From assembly GCF_020614375.1 (NCBI RefSeq), contig NZ_CP085327.1:248001-312000 (forward strand): 64,000 nt of DNA, read 5' to 3'. This document shows positions 37,133 to 45,404 of the stretch, one piece after another (the stretch's first letter is position 1; every line of letters starts with the position of its first letter). Below the pieces are notes generated by a model. It was not told where the DNA came from and searched no databases. It worked only from the letters and a program-made list of their open reading frames with translations. Position numbers and translations under genes: made by a program. The DNA comes from Haladaptatus salinisoli (GTDB lineage: Archaea; Halobacteriota; Halobacteria; Halobacteriales; Haladaptataceae).

Positions 37133-37194
37133 GTTCGGAGGCAGTAACCGAAGGGCATTGAGCGGCGGGGCTAAACGATTAGCTTTCCCCTCGG

Positions 37195-38781
37195 TTATTC
37201 GAAGACGGTCGAGAGGAACTTCTTCTCCGCGAGTCGAAGGTGCTTGTGGAGCGTCGGTGCGGAGATGTCGAGCGATTCGGCGAGTTCCTCGCCCGTGCTC
37301 CCGCGCGGCCAATCGAAGTAGCCGCCGTGGTAGGCCGCCATGAGGACGGCGCGCTGGCGGTCGGTCAATCGCCGGTCGAGCGCGTCGCGGAACTGTGTGC
37401 GCGTCTCGACGGGGCGTTCGACGGTCTGGCGGGAGACGAGTTCGGACGAGTCGAAGGCGTTCGCCAACGCATCGACTATCTCGCGGACGTTTCCCTCGTC
37501 CGGCAGATCGACGTGGACGTCCGCCACGCCGTCCTCCGCGACCGCGGAGCGGAGGACACCGCCGTGGTGCGTGAGCGTCGTCAGCACCATCGGTTCGTCG
37601 TACCGCACCTCCAACAGGCACTCCTCGTCCCGCTCGCTGACGACTCGAAGGTGGGAGACGCTCGCGAAGTTCCGACAGAACTCGACCACCTTTTCGGGGG
37701 GTGCTCCGCGGACCGAGACGTACAGCAGCAACGCCCCGTCGGGGTGGAAGACCGCGTCCTCGAACCGAACGGTGCAACTCTCTCGGGCGGAGAGCGCGGT
37801 GAAGACGTACTCCTCGTCGACGATTCGGAACGTCAGTTGGACGACCTGTTCCGCGAGGAGCGCCCGTCGCGCTTTGACCGCGAAGATGGCGTAGCCGACC
37901 ATCTCGCCGAGTTCTCCCAGCACCTTTCGCTCCGGTTGGTCGAACGCGTACGGTTGGTCGGAGTAGACTCCGAGCACGCCGTACACCGTCTCCTCGTGAA
38001 CCAGCGGGATGGCCGCCAGCGATCGGAAACCGCACTCCGACGCCGGTTCGCTCCAGTCGTACTCCCCTTCCTCGATGTCTTGGATGACCTGCACCGTCCG
38101 CGTTCGGGCCGCCGTCGCGCCCGGACCGTCGGAGACGTCGAAGTTCGCCCGCTGGAGTAGGTCGACGTACTCCTCGTCGATACCGGCCCACGTTCGCGGC
38201 TGAAACTCCTCGTACTGGGGGTCGAAACGGACGACGAGGGCGAACCGGTACGGGTCGGCGGCGATGCGGTCGCACACCGCCCGTTCTATCCGTTCGACGG
38301 TGTCGGCCCGGACGACGGCGCGGTCGATGCTCCGGATGACGGCGTTGATGCGGCGGAGTCGCTCCAACTCGTCGCGCTGTGCTTTCAACTCCGCGTCGCG
38401 CCGTTCCTTCGTCGAAACGTCGCGGGCGACCCCGACCGTCCCCGCGAAGTCGTCGCCCTCTCGAACGACCGAGAATCGGAGTTCGTAGGCGAGCGTCTCC
38501 CCGTCCGCGGTTCGAATCGGTAGCTCCGTCGCTCGAACCCCGTCCGGGTCGTCCTTCAGCAGCTCGGCGATTTCGGCTTCGAGGCGGGCCACGTCGTCTT
38601 CGTCGACGACGAGCGAGACGTGCGCTCCCAACAGTGCCTCGCGGTCGTACCCCGTCGCCTCGACCACGGCGTCGTTGATCGCGACGAAGCGGCCGTCCTC
38701 GTCGAGTTGATAGACCCCGTCCCCGACTGTCGAGACGACCGCCTCGTCCGGTAGCAATCCGTTTCCTTGCTCCCGACTCAT
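37195..38781 (-). CDS. PAS-GAF sensor with Bat/HTH-10 output
   Basis: A 528-aa one-component sensor-regulator. Order: PAS domain (residues 15-130, VVSTVGDGVYQLDEDGRFVAINDA), a short coiled linker (about 130-150), GAF domain (about 150-300, GFRSLAAIPLVHEETVYGVLGVYS), the Bat sensor domain (about 305-460, VVQLTFRIVDEEYVFTALS), and the HTH-10 output (LTDRQRAVLMAAYHGGYFDWPRGSTGEELAESL, positions 37249-37347). It resembles Bat, the opsin-gene activator, in domain order, but no opsin genes lie nearby. The signal could be redox, light or a small ligand. Confidence 0.92.
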   Translation of the reverse strand: MSREQGNGLLPDEAVVSTVGDGVYQLDEDGRFVAINDAVVEATGYDREALLGAHVSLVVDEDDVARLEAEIAELLKDDPDGVRATELPIRTADGETLAYELRFSVVREGDDFAGTVGVARDVSTKERRDAELKAQRDELERLRRINAVIRSIDRAVVRADTVERIERAVCDRIAADPYRFALVVRFDPQYEEFQPRTWAGIDEEYVDLLQRANFDVSDGPGATAARTRTVQVIQDIEEGEYDWSEPASECGFRSLAAIPLVHEETVYGVLGVYSDQPYAFDQPERKVLGELGEMVGYAIFAVKARRALLAEQVVQLTFRIVDEEYVFTALSARESCTVRFEDAVFHPDGALLLYVSVRGAPPEKVVEFCRNFASVSHLRVVSERDEECLLEVRYDEPMVLTTLTHHGGVLRSAVAEDGVADVHVDLPDEGNVREIVDALANAFDSSELVSRQTVERPVETRTQFRDALDRRLTDRQRAVLMAAYHGGYFDWPRGSTGEELAESLDISAPTLHKHLRLAEKKFLSTVFE

Positions 38782-38868
38782 TGAGGTAGACAATCGTTCG
38801 ACGACGATAACTCTGGCGCGGCGGACGAACCGCGTCGAACTAAGTACGGCGGCGGACAACCCGCGAAC

Positions 38869-39348
38869 ATGGCGGACACCGCGACCCTAATGGACTCGTA
38901 CACCGAGATGACCGAACTCCTCCTGCCGAACGACACGAACAACCTCGGACGGGCGCTCGGGGGCGCCGTGCTCCACTGGATGGACATCTGCGGCGCGATT
39001 TCGGCGATGCGGTTCTCGAACCAGCAGTGCGTCACCGCGTCGATGGACCACGTCGACTTCATCTCGCCCATCGACCTCGGCGAGGTGGCCACCGTGGAGG
39101 CGTTCGTCTTCGACACCGGCAGGACGAGCATCGACGTGAAGGTGAACGTTCGCGCGGAAGACCCGAAGGAGGGCGAGGAGCGGGAGACGACCACCTCCTT
39201 TTTCACCTTCGTCGCGCTGGACGAGTCGGGGTCCCCGACCCCCGTGCCGAAACTGGAGTGCCCGGACGAGAATCAGGAGTCACTCCGCGATTCGGCGCGG
39301 ACGGAGCGCGTCGAGCAGCTTCGCGCCGTGGCCGAGCGAATCGACTAG
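38869..39348 (+). CDS. acyl-CoA thioesterase (hotdog fold)
   Basis: A 159-aa cytosolic thioesterase of the acyl-CoA hydrolase (BACH/YciA) type. The signature is LLPNDTNNLGRALGGAVLHWMDICGAISAMRF (positions 38923-39018), in which Asn and Asp are the active-site residues, then HVDFISPIDLGEVATVEAFV. It hydrolyses acyl-CoA to free acid and CoA; chain length unknown. It is divergent from the PAS-GAF-Bat gene and shares CTAG with the convergent Nudix gene. Confidence 0.9.
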   Translation: MADTATLMDSYTEMTELLLPNDTNNLGRALGGAVLHWMDICGAISAMRFSNQQCVTASMDHVDFISPIDLGEVATVEAFVFDTGRTSIDVKVNVRAEDPKEGEERETTTSFFTFVALDESGSPTPVPKLECPDENQESLRDSARTERVEQLRAVAERID

Positions 39349-39887
39349 TCGCGGAACGATTCGATATCGTCGCGGTACGGCGTCTCCGGTAGCTCGGCGA
39401 ACCACCGCGCGTCGCGGATCGTCTCGCCGTCGACGCCGAGGTCGTCGCTAATCGTCGGTTCCGCCGCGCGGCCGCCGAAGAGGACGAACCAGCCCGAGAC
39501 GTCGTCCCCGTCGTGCGCGAACGTCTGGCGCTCCACGGCGAGCGGTCGGTCGAGTTCGACCGCCACCCCCGTCTCCTCGGCGACTTCCCTGACGGCGGCC
39601 TCTTCGAGGGTCTCCGCCGGTTCGATCGTCTCGCCGCAGTCGTCGCCCGCCGGTTCCGAGACGCGCCGAATCTCGCGGTCGCCTCCGGGGACTATCCATC
39701 CGTCGCTCCACCCGTTCTCGACGAACAGGACGCGCCCGTCGTCGTCGGTCACGGCCGCGCCGACCCAACGGTCGTACCCCGACTCGATGGCGCGCTCCAC
39801 GCCGGCGAACTCGTCGGCGTCGAGCGAGAGCGTGCGGCTTCCCTCACGAACGTCACCCCGACCGCGGATGTCCGATAGCTCGTCCAT
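39345..39887 (-). CDS. Nudix hydrolase (extended loop)
   Basis: A 180-aa Nudix protein. GWIVPGGDREIRRVSEPAGD starts the box and ETLEEAAVREVAEETGV ends it, so the metal-binding REVAEE is intact but about 18 acidic/polar residues separate the GG from the canonical helix. This insertion is seen in haloarchaeal Nudix proteins. The first 40 residues are an additional N-terminal segment. Substrate unknown. Confidence 0.85.
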   Translation of the reverse strand: MDELSDIRGRGDVREGSRTLSLDADEFAGVERAIESGYDRWVGAAVTDDDGRVLFVENGWSDGWIVPGGDREIRRVSEPAGDDCGETIEPAETLEEAAVREVAEETGVAVELDRPLAVERQTFAHDGDDVSGWFVLFGGRAAEPTISDDLGVDGETIRDARWFAELPETPYRDDIESFRD

Positions 39888-39926
39888 GGTCGCGAGTCGT
39901 CCGACCGAGAAAAAGTAGCTACTTAT

Positions 39927-41411
39927 CTACGGGTTTCGCGGGGCGGTGCGCTTTCCCTTCTTCTTCCCGCCGTTCTTTTTCTCGGCCGTCTTCTTCTGCC
40001 CGTCCTTCGCCGTGGTCGTCGTGGTGGTGGTCGTGGTCTTTGCTCCTTTATCGCCTTTCGCGGTCGTGGTCGCGGTGGTCGTCGTGGTCGTGGTGGTCGT
40101 GGTTCGCTTCCCCTTCTCCTTCGGCGTCGCTTTCTTCCGCTCCGTCGTGGTGGTCGTTTCGTTCGCCGTGGTCGTCTCTTTCACCGTCTCCTTCGGCGTG
40201 GTTTTGTTCGCGGCGGTCGTCTCCGGGGTCGTCCGCTTCTTCACGACCGTCTCGTTTGCGGTCGTCTCCCTCACCGTCGTCGCGGTGGTCGTCTCGTTCG
40301 GCGTGGTGGTCTTCTTTCGCACCGTTTCTTTCGGGGTTGTCTCTTTGGCCGTGGTTTCCTTCGGCGTCGTCCGCTTCTTCACGACCGTCGTCTCTTTCGG
40401 CGTGGTCTCTTTCGCGGTCGTGGTGGTCGTCTGCTTCGCGGTCGTCTCTTTCACCGTGGTTTCCTTGGCGGCGGTCGTTTCCTTCGCGGTGGTCGTCGCT
40501 TTGGCCGTGGTGGTCGTCTTCGCGGCCGTGGTCTTCCGCGTCGTCTCCTTCGCGGTGGTCGTTTTCTTCTCGGCGGTCGTTTCCTTCGCGGTCGTCTCGT
40601 GGTCGGCCGCCGTCGTTTTCTGCGCTCCTTTGAACACGAAGTCCTCCACGAGGATGAGTTCGAACGGTCTGTCGGGGGTGCCCTCCGGCGCGTCGGCGGG
40701 GTTGACGTAGCCCGCCGCGAACGCGGAGTACGCCGTGCTCTCGTTCAACGTCACGTCGAACGTCGCCACGACCGGACCGTCGTCGTTCTCGGTGGCGGGG
40801 CGGACTTCGAGCGTGTAGTTGCCGGCCGGGACCTCCTCGTAGGCGGTGGCGTTGCGGAACGAGACGTTGTCGAAGAGCGTCGCGTTCGTCCCCTCGACCG
40901 TCACGTCCACGGGCGGGGCGTCCGGCGAGACGTGGACGAGTCGGACGGAGGCGTTCCCCGCTCCGGGCGCGGTGAAGTTGTCCTCGAAGACGACCGGTTC
41001 GAAGGAAGTGTTCGCGTCCTCCGAAATCTCGCCCGTCGCGGTGACCGTGTAGTTCGTGTCCGCCTCGAAGCTCACGTTCCCGGAGAAGACGACCGCGCTC
41101 CGGTCGCCCGCCGCGGTGATGGTGACGTTGTGCTCGCCCGCGGAGAGGTTCGCGTACTCGGTCACGTTGCCGTACGAGAGGTTCGACGCCACCGTCTCGT
41201 TGTCCACGAGCACGTCCACCGGCGGCGCGTCGGGCGACATGTGCGCGATTCGAACGCGCGCGTCGCCGCCGTCCTGAGCGCCGCCCTCGTTACCGCCGTC
41301 GCCCGTCATCGCGCCGATTCCACCGGCCATCGCGCCGATGCCGACGGACGCGACGAGAACTAGCGATACCACTCCGACCGCCAGCGTCCGCGTTGATTTT
41401 GTCCCCCACAT
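39927..41411 (-). CDS. secreted DUF4397 protein with Thr/Lys repeat tail
   Basis: A 494-aa exported protein. A signal peptide (about residues 1-33, hydrophobic LAVGVVSLVLVASVGIGAMAGG) precedes two DUF4397 beta domains: one from about residue 48 (VRIAHMSPDAPPVDVLVDN) and one from about residue 155 (VRLVHVSPDAPPVDVTVEG). From about residue 265 to the end, roughly 230 residues are Thr- and Lys-rich units such as AKETT, PKETT and KKRTT, ending GGKKKGKRTAPRNP. The tail is strongly positive, against the acidic trend of haloarchaeal proteins. No PGF-CTERM anchor is present. Thr may be O-glycosylated; the tail may bind acidic surface polymers. Confidence 0.85.
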   Translation of the reverse strand: MWGTKSTRTLAVGVVSLVLVASVGIGAMAGGIGAMTGDGGNEGGAQDGGDARVRIAHMSPDAPPVDVLVDNETVASNLSYGNVTEYANLSAGEHNVTITAAGDRSAVVFSGNVSFEADTNYTVTATGEISEDANTSFEPVVFEDNFTAPGAGNASVRLVHVSPDAPPVDVTVEGTNATLFDNVSFRNATAYEEVPAGNYTLEVRPATENDDGPVVATFDVTLNESTAYSAFAAGYVNPADAPEGTPDRPFELILVEDFVFKGAQKTTAADHETTAKETTAEKKTTTAKETTRKTTAAKTTTTAKATTTAKETTAAKETTVKETTAKQTTTTTAKETTPKETTVVKKRTTPKETTAKETTPKETVRKKTTTPNETTTATTVRETTANETVVKKRTTPETTAANKTTPKETVKETTTANETTTTTERKKATPKEKGKRTTTTTTTTTTATTTAKGDKGAKTTTTTTTTTAKDGQKKTAEKKNGGKKKGKRTAPRNP

Positions 41412-41613
41412 TCCGGCGTACAGTCCGGGTAGCGTCTCCTTAAAACGGTTAGAACGTCCATACCCGTAACGATTTCGGAGAAAACGGTAACGCTCGTTTC
41501 CGGTCGTCTCGACCCGCCGTTCGTCCGGAGAAATATCCGCCTACCGCGGCGTCCGCGAGGGTCTCGTCGGCGGGAGAAGAACCCTTATCTGAGCGGTCGC
41601 CCTATCACGGCCC

Positions 41614-42081
41614 ATGGGACTCGACGTGTCAGCCCCGGACGCACCGACCCTGCGCCCGGAGGCGGACGTGCAGGAGTACGACGACGTGTCGGTTCAGGGG
41701 GAGACGAACTACCGGCGCGACGAACTGGAGACGTTCCTCCGCGAAGGCGCGTGGGAGGAGGCGTTCAATCAGTGGGCGGAGCACACCGACTTGGACGAAC
41801 GCGAATTCGAGACCGCGCTCGATTTGGGACTGTTCGACGAGTTCGACTTCTTCTGGGACGACTTCGCGGACCGAGTCGGATACCACGCGCCGGGCCTCCC
41901 CGAGGACTGGAAGGAGCGGGACATCCACCCGGACGTCGACTCGTGGAACGCCGTCTCGTCCATCAACGCCGCGCTGACCGAACTCGGACAGGTGGTCTGC
42001 GACGTGCTCGAACGCGACTACGTGAACTGGGAGGCGGAGTTCGAAGCGCCGGACGACCTGCCGAACTTCGACGAGCGTTAG
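41614..42081 (+). CDS. haloarchaeal conserved-type acidic protein, hypothetical
   Basis: A 155-aa, very acidic soluble protein without Cys clusters or membrane segments except one Cys in GQVVCDVLE. Aromatic-rich stretches such as LFDEFDFFWDDFADRVGYHAPGLP suggest a helical core. No family recognised. It ends eight bases before a convergent MaoC gene. The coding frame is well supported by composition (high third-position GC, acidic bias). Confidence 0.72.
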   Translation: MGLDVSAPDAPTLRPEADVQEYDDVSVQGETNYRRDELETFLREGAWEEAFNQWAEHTDLDEREFETALDLGLFDEFDFFWDDFADRVGYHAPGLPEDWKERDIHPDVDSWNAVSSINAALTELGQVVCDVLERDYVNWEAEFEAPDDLPNFDER

Positions 42082-42088
42082 ACCGGTA

Positions 42089-42463
42089 CTATCGGAATAT
42101 CACGCCCTCGGTCTCCCCGTCGAGGACGACCGAGCCCTCCTCGTTTCGACAGACGAACGACACCGTCATCTCGTGGCGCTCCTCGCGCGACGTCACCGCT
42201 TCGACGGTCGCCTCGCAGGTGATCTCCTCGCCGACGTACACCGGTCCGCGGAACTGGAACGTCATCGTCCGGGCGACGTAGTCCATATCGCCGCCGAGTT
42301 TCGTCGGGAGCGTCGCCGTCAGCAGTCCGTGAACCATCGGCGAGTCTCCCTCGACGTGGTGGCGTCCCCGGTCGCCGGAGACGTCGGCGAACCGAACCAC
42401 GTCCTCGTTCGTGAACGTCCGCGAGTACCGCTTCGTCTCGCCTTCCGTCGGAGCGTCGGCCAT
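42089..42463 (-). CDS. MaoC family (hotdog) hydratase-like protein
   Basis: A 124-aa single-hotdog protein. The start YSRTFTNEDVVRFADVSGDRG and MVHGLLTATLPTKLGGDMDYVARTMTFQFRGPVYVGEEITCEATV (positions 42201-42335) match the R-specific enoyl-CoA hydratase/MaoC fold. The usual catalytic Asp-x5-His pattern is present as D-(SGDRGR)-H. It probably hydrates enoyl-CoA in fatty-acid or PHA metabolism, or acts as a dimeric thioester enzyme; substrate open. Confidence 0.86.
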   Translation of the reverse strand: MADAPTEGETKRYSRTFTNEDVVRFADVSGDRGRHHVEGDSPMVHGLLTATLPTKLGGDMDYVARTMTFQFRGPVYVGEEITCEATVEAVTSREERHEMTVSFVCRNEEGSVVLDGETEGVIFR

Positions 42464-42579
42464 GCGAGAGGTTTTCTCGCCGACCGAGGTAACTTTTTAT
42501 CCGGACGACCGCGCCTTCGAACCGTCCGCGACCGAAGCGGACGGGTTCATTTATACCACAGTGGTCACACACACCGGAT

Positions 42580-44220
42580 ATGGTGTCGCTGCTCGATGGG
42601 TGGTCGGTGCGGGTCGGAATCCTGCTCGGCCTGTCGCTCTCGCTTCTCATCGTCTGGGGGTTGGACAGACCGCGAGGACGCTGGGGTATCGCGCTCAGGA
42701 AGCGATTCCTCCTCGGCGTTCCGTGGGGGACCCTCGTCTCGGTCGTCGGGGTCTTGGCCGTCTACCTGTTCGTGCAGGGCGGTTGGAACCACTGGCGAAA
42801 TCCCGTCACCGTCGCGTTCGCGTCGTGGTCGTACCTCTACCCGGTGGGAATGGCGCTCGGGTCGTTCTCCCACGCCGGGCCGAGTCACCTCCTCGGGAAC
42901 GTGACGAGCACGCTCGTCGTCGCGCCGCTGGCGGAGTACTACTTCAGCCACTTCCCGACCGAGCGCGGCGAATCGTCGTTCTCGTCGTGGCGGACGAACC
43001 CGTGGTTTCGAGCGTTCGTGCTGTTCCCCATCGGCGTCGTCCTCTGCGGTCTCGGAACGAGCGTCTTCGCTTGGGGGCCCGTCATCGGTTTCTCCGGCGT
43101 CCTCTTCGCGTTCGTCGGGTTCGCGCTGGTCCGCTACCCGCTCGGAACCGTGGTCGCCCTCTCCGCGCAGGGCGTGGTTCACACCATCTATCTCGCGCTC
43201 CAGGAGCCGCAGATCACCGGGCAAGCCTCGTCCTCCTACTCGAATCCGTGGTGGTTCGGCATCGCCGTGCAGGGACACACGCTGGGACTCTTCCTCGGCG
43301 CGCTCGCCGGACTGTACCTCCTCCGACGGCGACGGGTTCGGGTGAGCGCCCTCCGGACGTGGGCGGGCGCGTTCGTCCTCCTGATGTCCCTCTCCCTGTG
43401 GGCGCTGTGGTGGTACCGCGGGCTGGAGAAGTACGTCCTCTTTCGCGGTCTCGGCGTCGTCTTCGTCCTCGCGCTGGCGATACTCCTCGCGGTCGCGATT
43501 CGCACGACCGACCGGAAATCGTTCGGTCCCAGGGCGCGGCAGGCGGGAACCGTGTTGTTCCTGATTCCGCTGGTCGTCATGGCTGGCGTCGCCATCCCCG
43601 TCAACCTCACGGCGGTCGACGGCGACGGGACGGCGGGCGTCGATTCCGGCGTGTCGATTCGGGACTACACCGTGATGTACGCGGAGAACGTGCCGAACCA
43701 GAAGGTGTCCGTCGTCGACGTTTCGCTCGGCGGGGAGACGACGCAAGTGAACACCAGCGGCGTCATCGTCGTCAACGAGGACCGGGAAATCTGGTCGCGC
43801 GAAGTGTCGAAAGGACGACTCGCGCACGTCGGACGATCCACGGTCAGGGTCGGCGGCCTCGGCTGGACCGAAGCCGTGCAGGTGCGGCGCGTCGGCTGGA
43901 GCGCGGACGGCGGCGGAACCGCTTATCACGTCTGGCTACGCCCGAAATCGGGGTCGTGGCGACACGCCTTCGCGTCCGGACCCGCGACCGCGACCCCGGT
44001 GCTGGCGGGCAAGAACGTCTCCATCGTCCCGCGGAACGGGCGGTTCGCCATCCGACTCACGGAGAAGAACAACGCCACGCTCGCCGCCGCACCGCTGCCC
44101 GACCGAAACTCCTCCGTCACGCTCGGCGGTACCGAGTTCACCCGAAAGGGCGGAAAGTTGGTCGCCGCGGTCGACGACACCCGCGTCGTGGTGGCGAGAA
44201 AGGAGACGTACCGAAACTAG
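42580..44220 (+). CDS. rhomboid family intramembrane serine protease with C-terminal domain
   Basis: A 546-aa protein. The rhomboid core lies in residues 1-260 with the active site GFSG (Ser172, PVIGFSGVLFAF) and its partner His233 (VQGHTLGLFLGALAGLY); the N-terminal HAGPSHLLGNVTSTL supplies the conserved His/Asn. After further membrane helices (to about residue 340) comes a roughly 200-residue soluble beta-rich domain (IRDYTVMYAENVPNQKVSVVDV onward) that should sit outside the membrane. The tail is unusual among rhomboids. It cuts membrane proteins inside the bilayer; the substrate is unknown. The stop is shared (CTAG) with the convergent methyltransferase. Confidence 0.9.
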   Translation: MVSLLDGWSVRVGILLGLSLSLLIVWGLDRPRGRWGIALRKRFLLGVPWGTLVSVVGVLAVYLFVQGGWNHWRNPVTVAFASWSYLYPVGMALGSFSHAGPSHLLGNVTSTLVVAPLAEYYFSHFPTERGESSFSSWRTNPWFRAFVLFPIGVVLCGLGTSVFAWGPVIGFSGVLFAFVGFALVRYPLGTVVALSAQGVVHTIYLALQEPQITGQASSSYSNPWWFGIAVQGHTLGLFLGALAGLYLLRRRRVRVSALRTWAGAFVLLMSLSLWALWWYRGLEKYVLFRGLGVVFVLALAILLAVAIRTTDRKSFGPRARQAGTVLFLIPLVVMAGVAIPVNLTAVDGDGTAGVDSGVSIRDYTVMYAENVPNQKVSVVDVSLGGETTQVNTSGVIVVNEDREIWSREVSKGRLAHVGRSTVRVGGLGWTEAVQVRRVGWSADGGGTAYHVWLRPKSGSWRHAFASGPATATPVLAGKNVSIVPRNGRFAIRLTEKNNATLAAAPLPDRNSSVTLGGTEFTRKGGKLVAAVDDTRVVVARKETYRN

Positions 44221-44849
44221 CGCCACTCGATTCTGAACACTTCGGCGTCGAGCGTCGTTCGCTCCCGCCGTTGGAAGTCGAAGCGCCGCGAGAGCGCCAG
44301 TTCCGCGCGAAACGCGTGCGTGACGTCGCCGCCGGCGTCGGCGGCGAACGCCTCCACGAAGTTCTCGCTCCCCTCGTTGTGGATGGAGTAGGATACGTCC
44401 GCGACGCCGGCGGTCGTCTCGAGGAAGGCTCGGTCCGCGTGTTCGTTCCCCTTCTGCGCCCCGAACGGCGGGTTCATCACGACGGTCACGCCGTCAGTCG
44501 CGCGATTCGCGGCGCAGAGGGGTGCGCGCGTCGCGTCGGCGAGCAGCCACTCGACCGGGACGGCCGGCGCGACGCGTCGCTCGTTCTCGCGGGCTCGTCG
44601 GAGCGCGGCGGGGTCGCGGTCGAGCGCGACGACGCGTTCGGGGTCGCGCGTCGCGGCCCCGAGCGCGAGCACGCCGGTTCCGGTTCCGAGGTCGACGACG
44701 GTCTTCCGGGCGACGTCGCCGTGAACGTCGGCCAAATGGACGAGGTGGGCCGCGAGGTCCGCGGGCGTCGGATACTGCTCCCACTCGACCCGCGGGTCGG
44801 CGAAATCGGCGACTTCTGAGAGGCGGCGTTCCAGCGCGCGTTTCCCCAT
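44217..44849 (-). CDS. METTL5-like RNA/DNA N6-adenine methyltransferase
   Basis: A 210-aa SAM-dependent methyltransferase. The N terminus LERRLSEVADFADPRVEWEQYPTPADLAAHL is the METTL5-type preamble, followed by motif I DLGTGTGVLALGA, ALDRDPAALRRA, and the catalytic NPPFGAQKG (NPPF). METTL5 relatives methylate adenine in small-subunit rRNA, so this is a likely rRNA m6A enzyme; DNA as substrate cannot be excluded. The following small gene lies on the same strand 33 bases upstream. Confidence 0.87.
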   Translation of the reverse strand: MGKRALERRLSEVADFADPRVEWEQYPTPADLAAHLVHLADVHGDVARKTVVDLGTGTGVLALGAATRDPERVVALDRDPAALRRARENERRVAPAVPVEWLLADATRAPLCAANRATDGVTVVMNPPFGAQKGNEHADRAFLETTAGVADVSYSIHNEGSENFVEAFAADAGGDVTHAFRAELALSRRFDFQRRERTTLDAEVFRIEWR

Positions 44850-44882
44850 GTGGCGGGTGGACGAGGCGGAGAGACGTAAGAA

Positions 44883-45281
44883 TCAGGATTCGAGCGTGAT
44901 GGGGCCGTCGAGTTCGAGCGTGATTCCCTCCCGGTGGGCGCGCTCTCGCAGGGCGGCGAGGGAGGGACGGACCTTCGATTCGTCCTCGACGGCGTCGAAC
45001 CGGACGGTGACGGTGCCCGCCCCGAGGAACGCCGCGGTTCTGACGTACTCGCGGATGCGGTCGGCCTCGTCCTGCGTGGCGAACGAGCAGTCCGCGTCGA
45101 AGCAGGCGTCGACCGTCACGCCGGCGGGGACGAAATCGTTAGCGTCGAGTTCGCGCTGGAGTTCCCGCAGTTCGTGGCGCGCGCTCGGCAGCGCGGACGC
45201 TTCGAGCGTCACGGGCGTCTTGTCCGTGGGTCGGCAGCGTTCGATAGCGGTTTCGATCGACGTGGGGCGAGTGGCGCTCAT
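44883..45281 (-). CDS. small haloarchaeal protein, hypothetical
   Basis: A 132-aa acidic soluble protein. Two Cys lie close together in VDACFDADCSFATQDEADRI, the only notable motif, and the C-terminal half shows alternating strands and helices (GAGTVTVRFDAVEDESKV, LAALRERAHREGITLEL). It resembles a small ferredoxin-like fold by pattern, without an identified family. It is transcribed toward the METTL5-like gene and may share its mRNA. Confidence 0.7.
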   Translation of the reverse strand: MSATRPTSIETAIERCRPTDKTPVTLEASALPSARHELRELQRELDANDFVPAGVTVDACFDADCSFATQDEADRIREYVRTAAFLGAGTVTVRFDAVEDESKVRPSLAALRERAHREGITLELDGPITLES

Positions 45282-45404
45282 CGTACCACACCATATCTGC
45301 TAAGCATACAAAAAGGTTTGTGTATGTCCAGTAGTAATCTCATAGGTAAAGCGACCGTTTCACCCAACTGAAAGCATTTACCGAAGACGGCGGAAGACGG
45401 AACC

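Noticed and set aside
40040..40633. tandem repeat DNA as a mobile or CRISPR element
   Set aside because: The repeats are in-frame codons of the Thr/Lys tail and vary in length, as in a low-complexity protein region.
39946..40710. Val/Phe-rich 254-aa frame on the + strand, looking like a membrane protein
   Set aside because: It is the reverse complement of the Thr/Lys repeat tail of the DUF4397 protein; hydrophobicity is a by-product of ACC/AAG codons read backwards.
42411..44819. 802-aa frame on the + strand across rhomboid and METTL5-like genes
   Set aside because: Arg-rich, unlike acidic native proteins, and spans two real genes with catalytic motifs in other frames.
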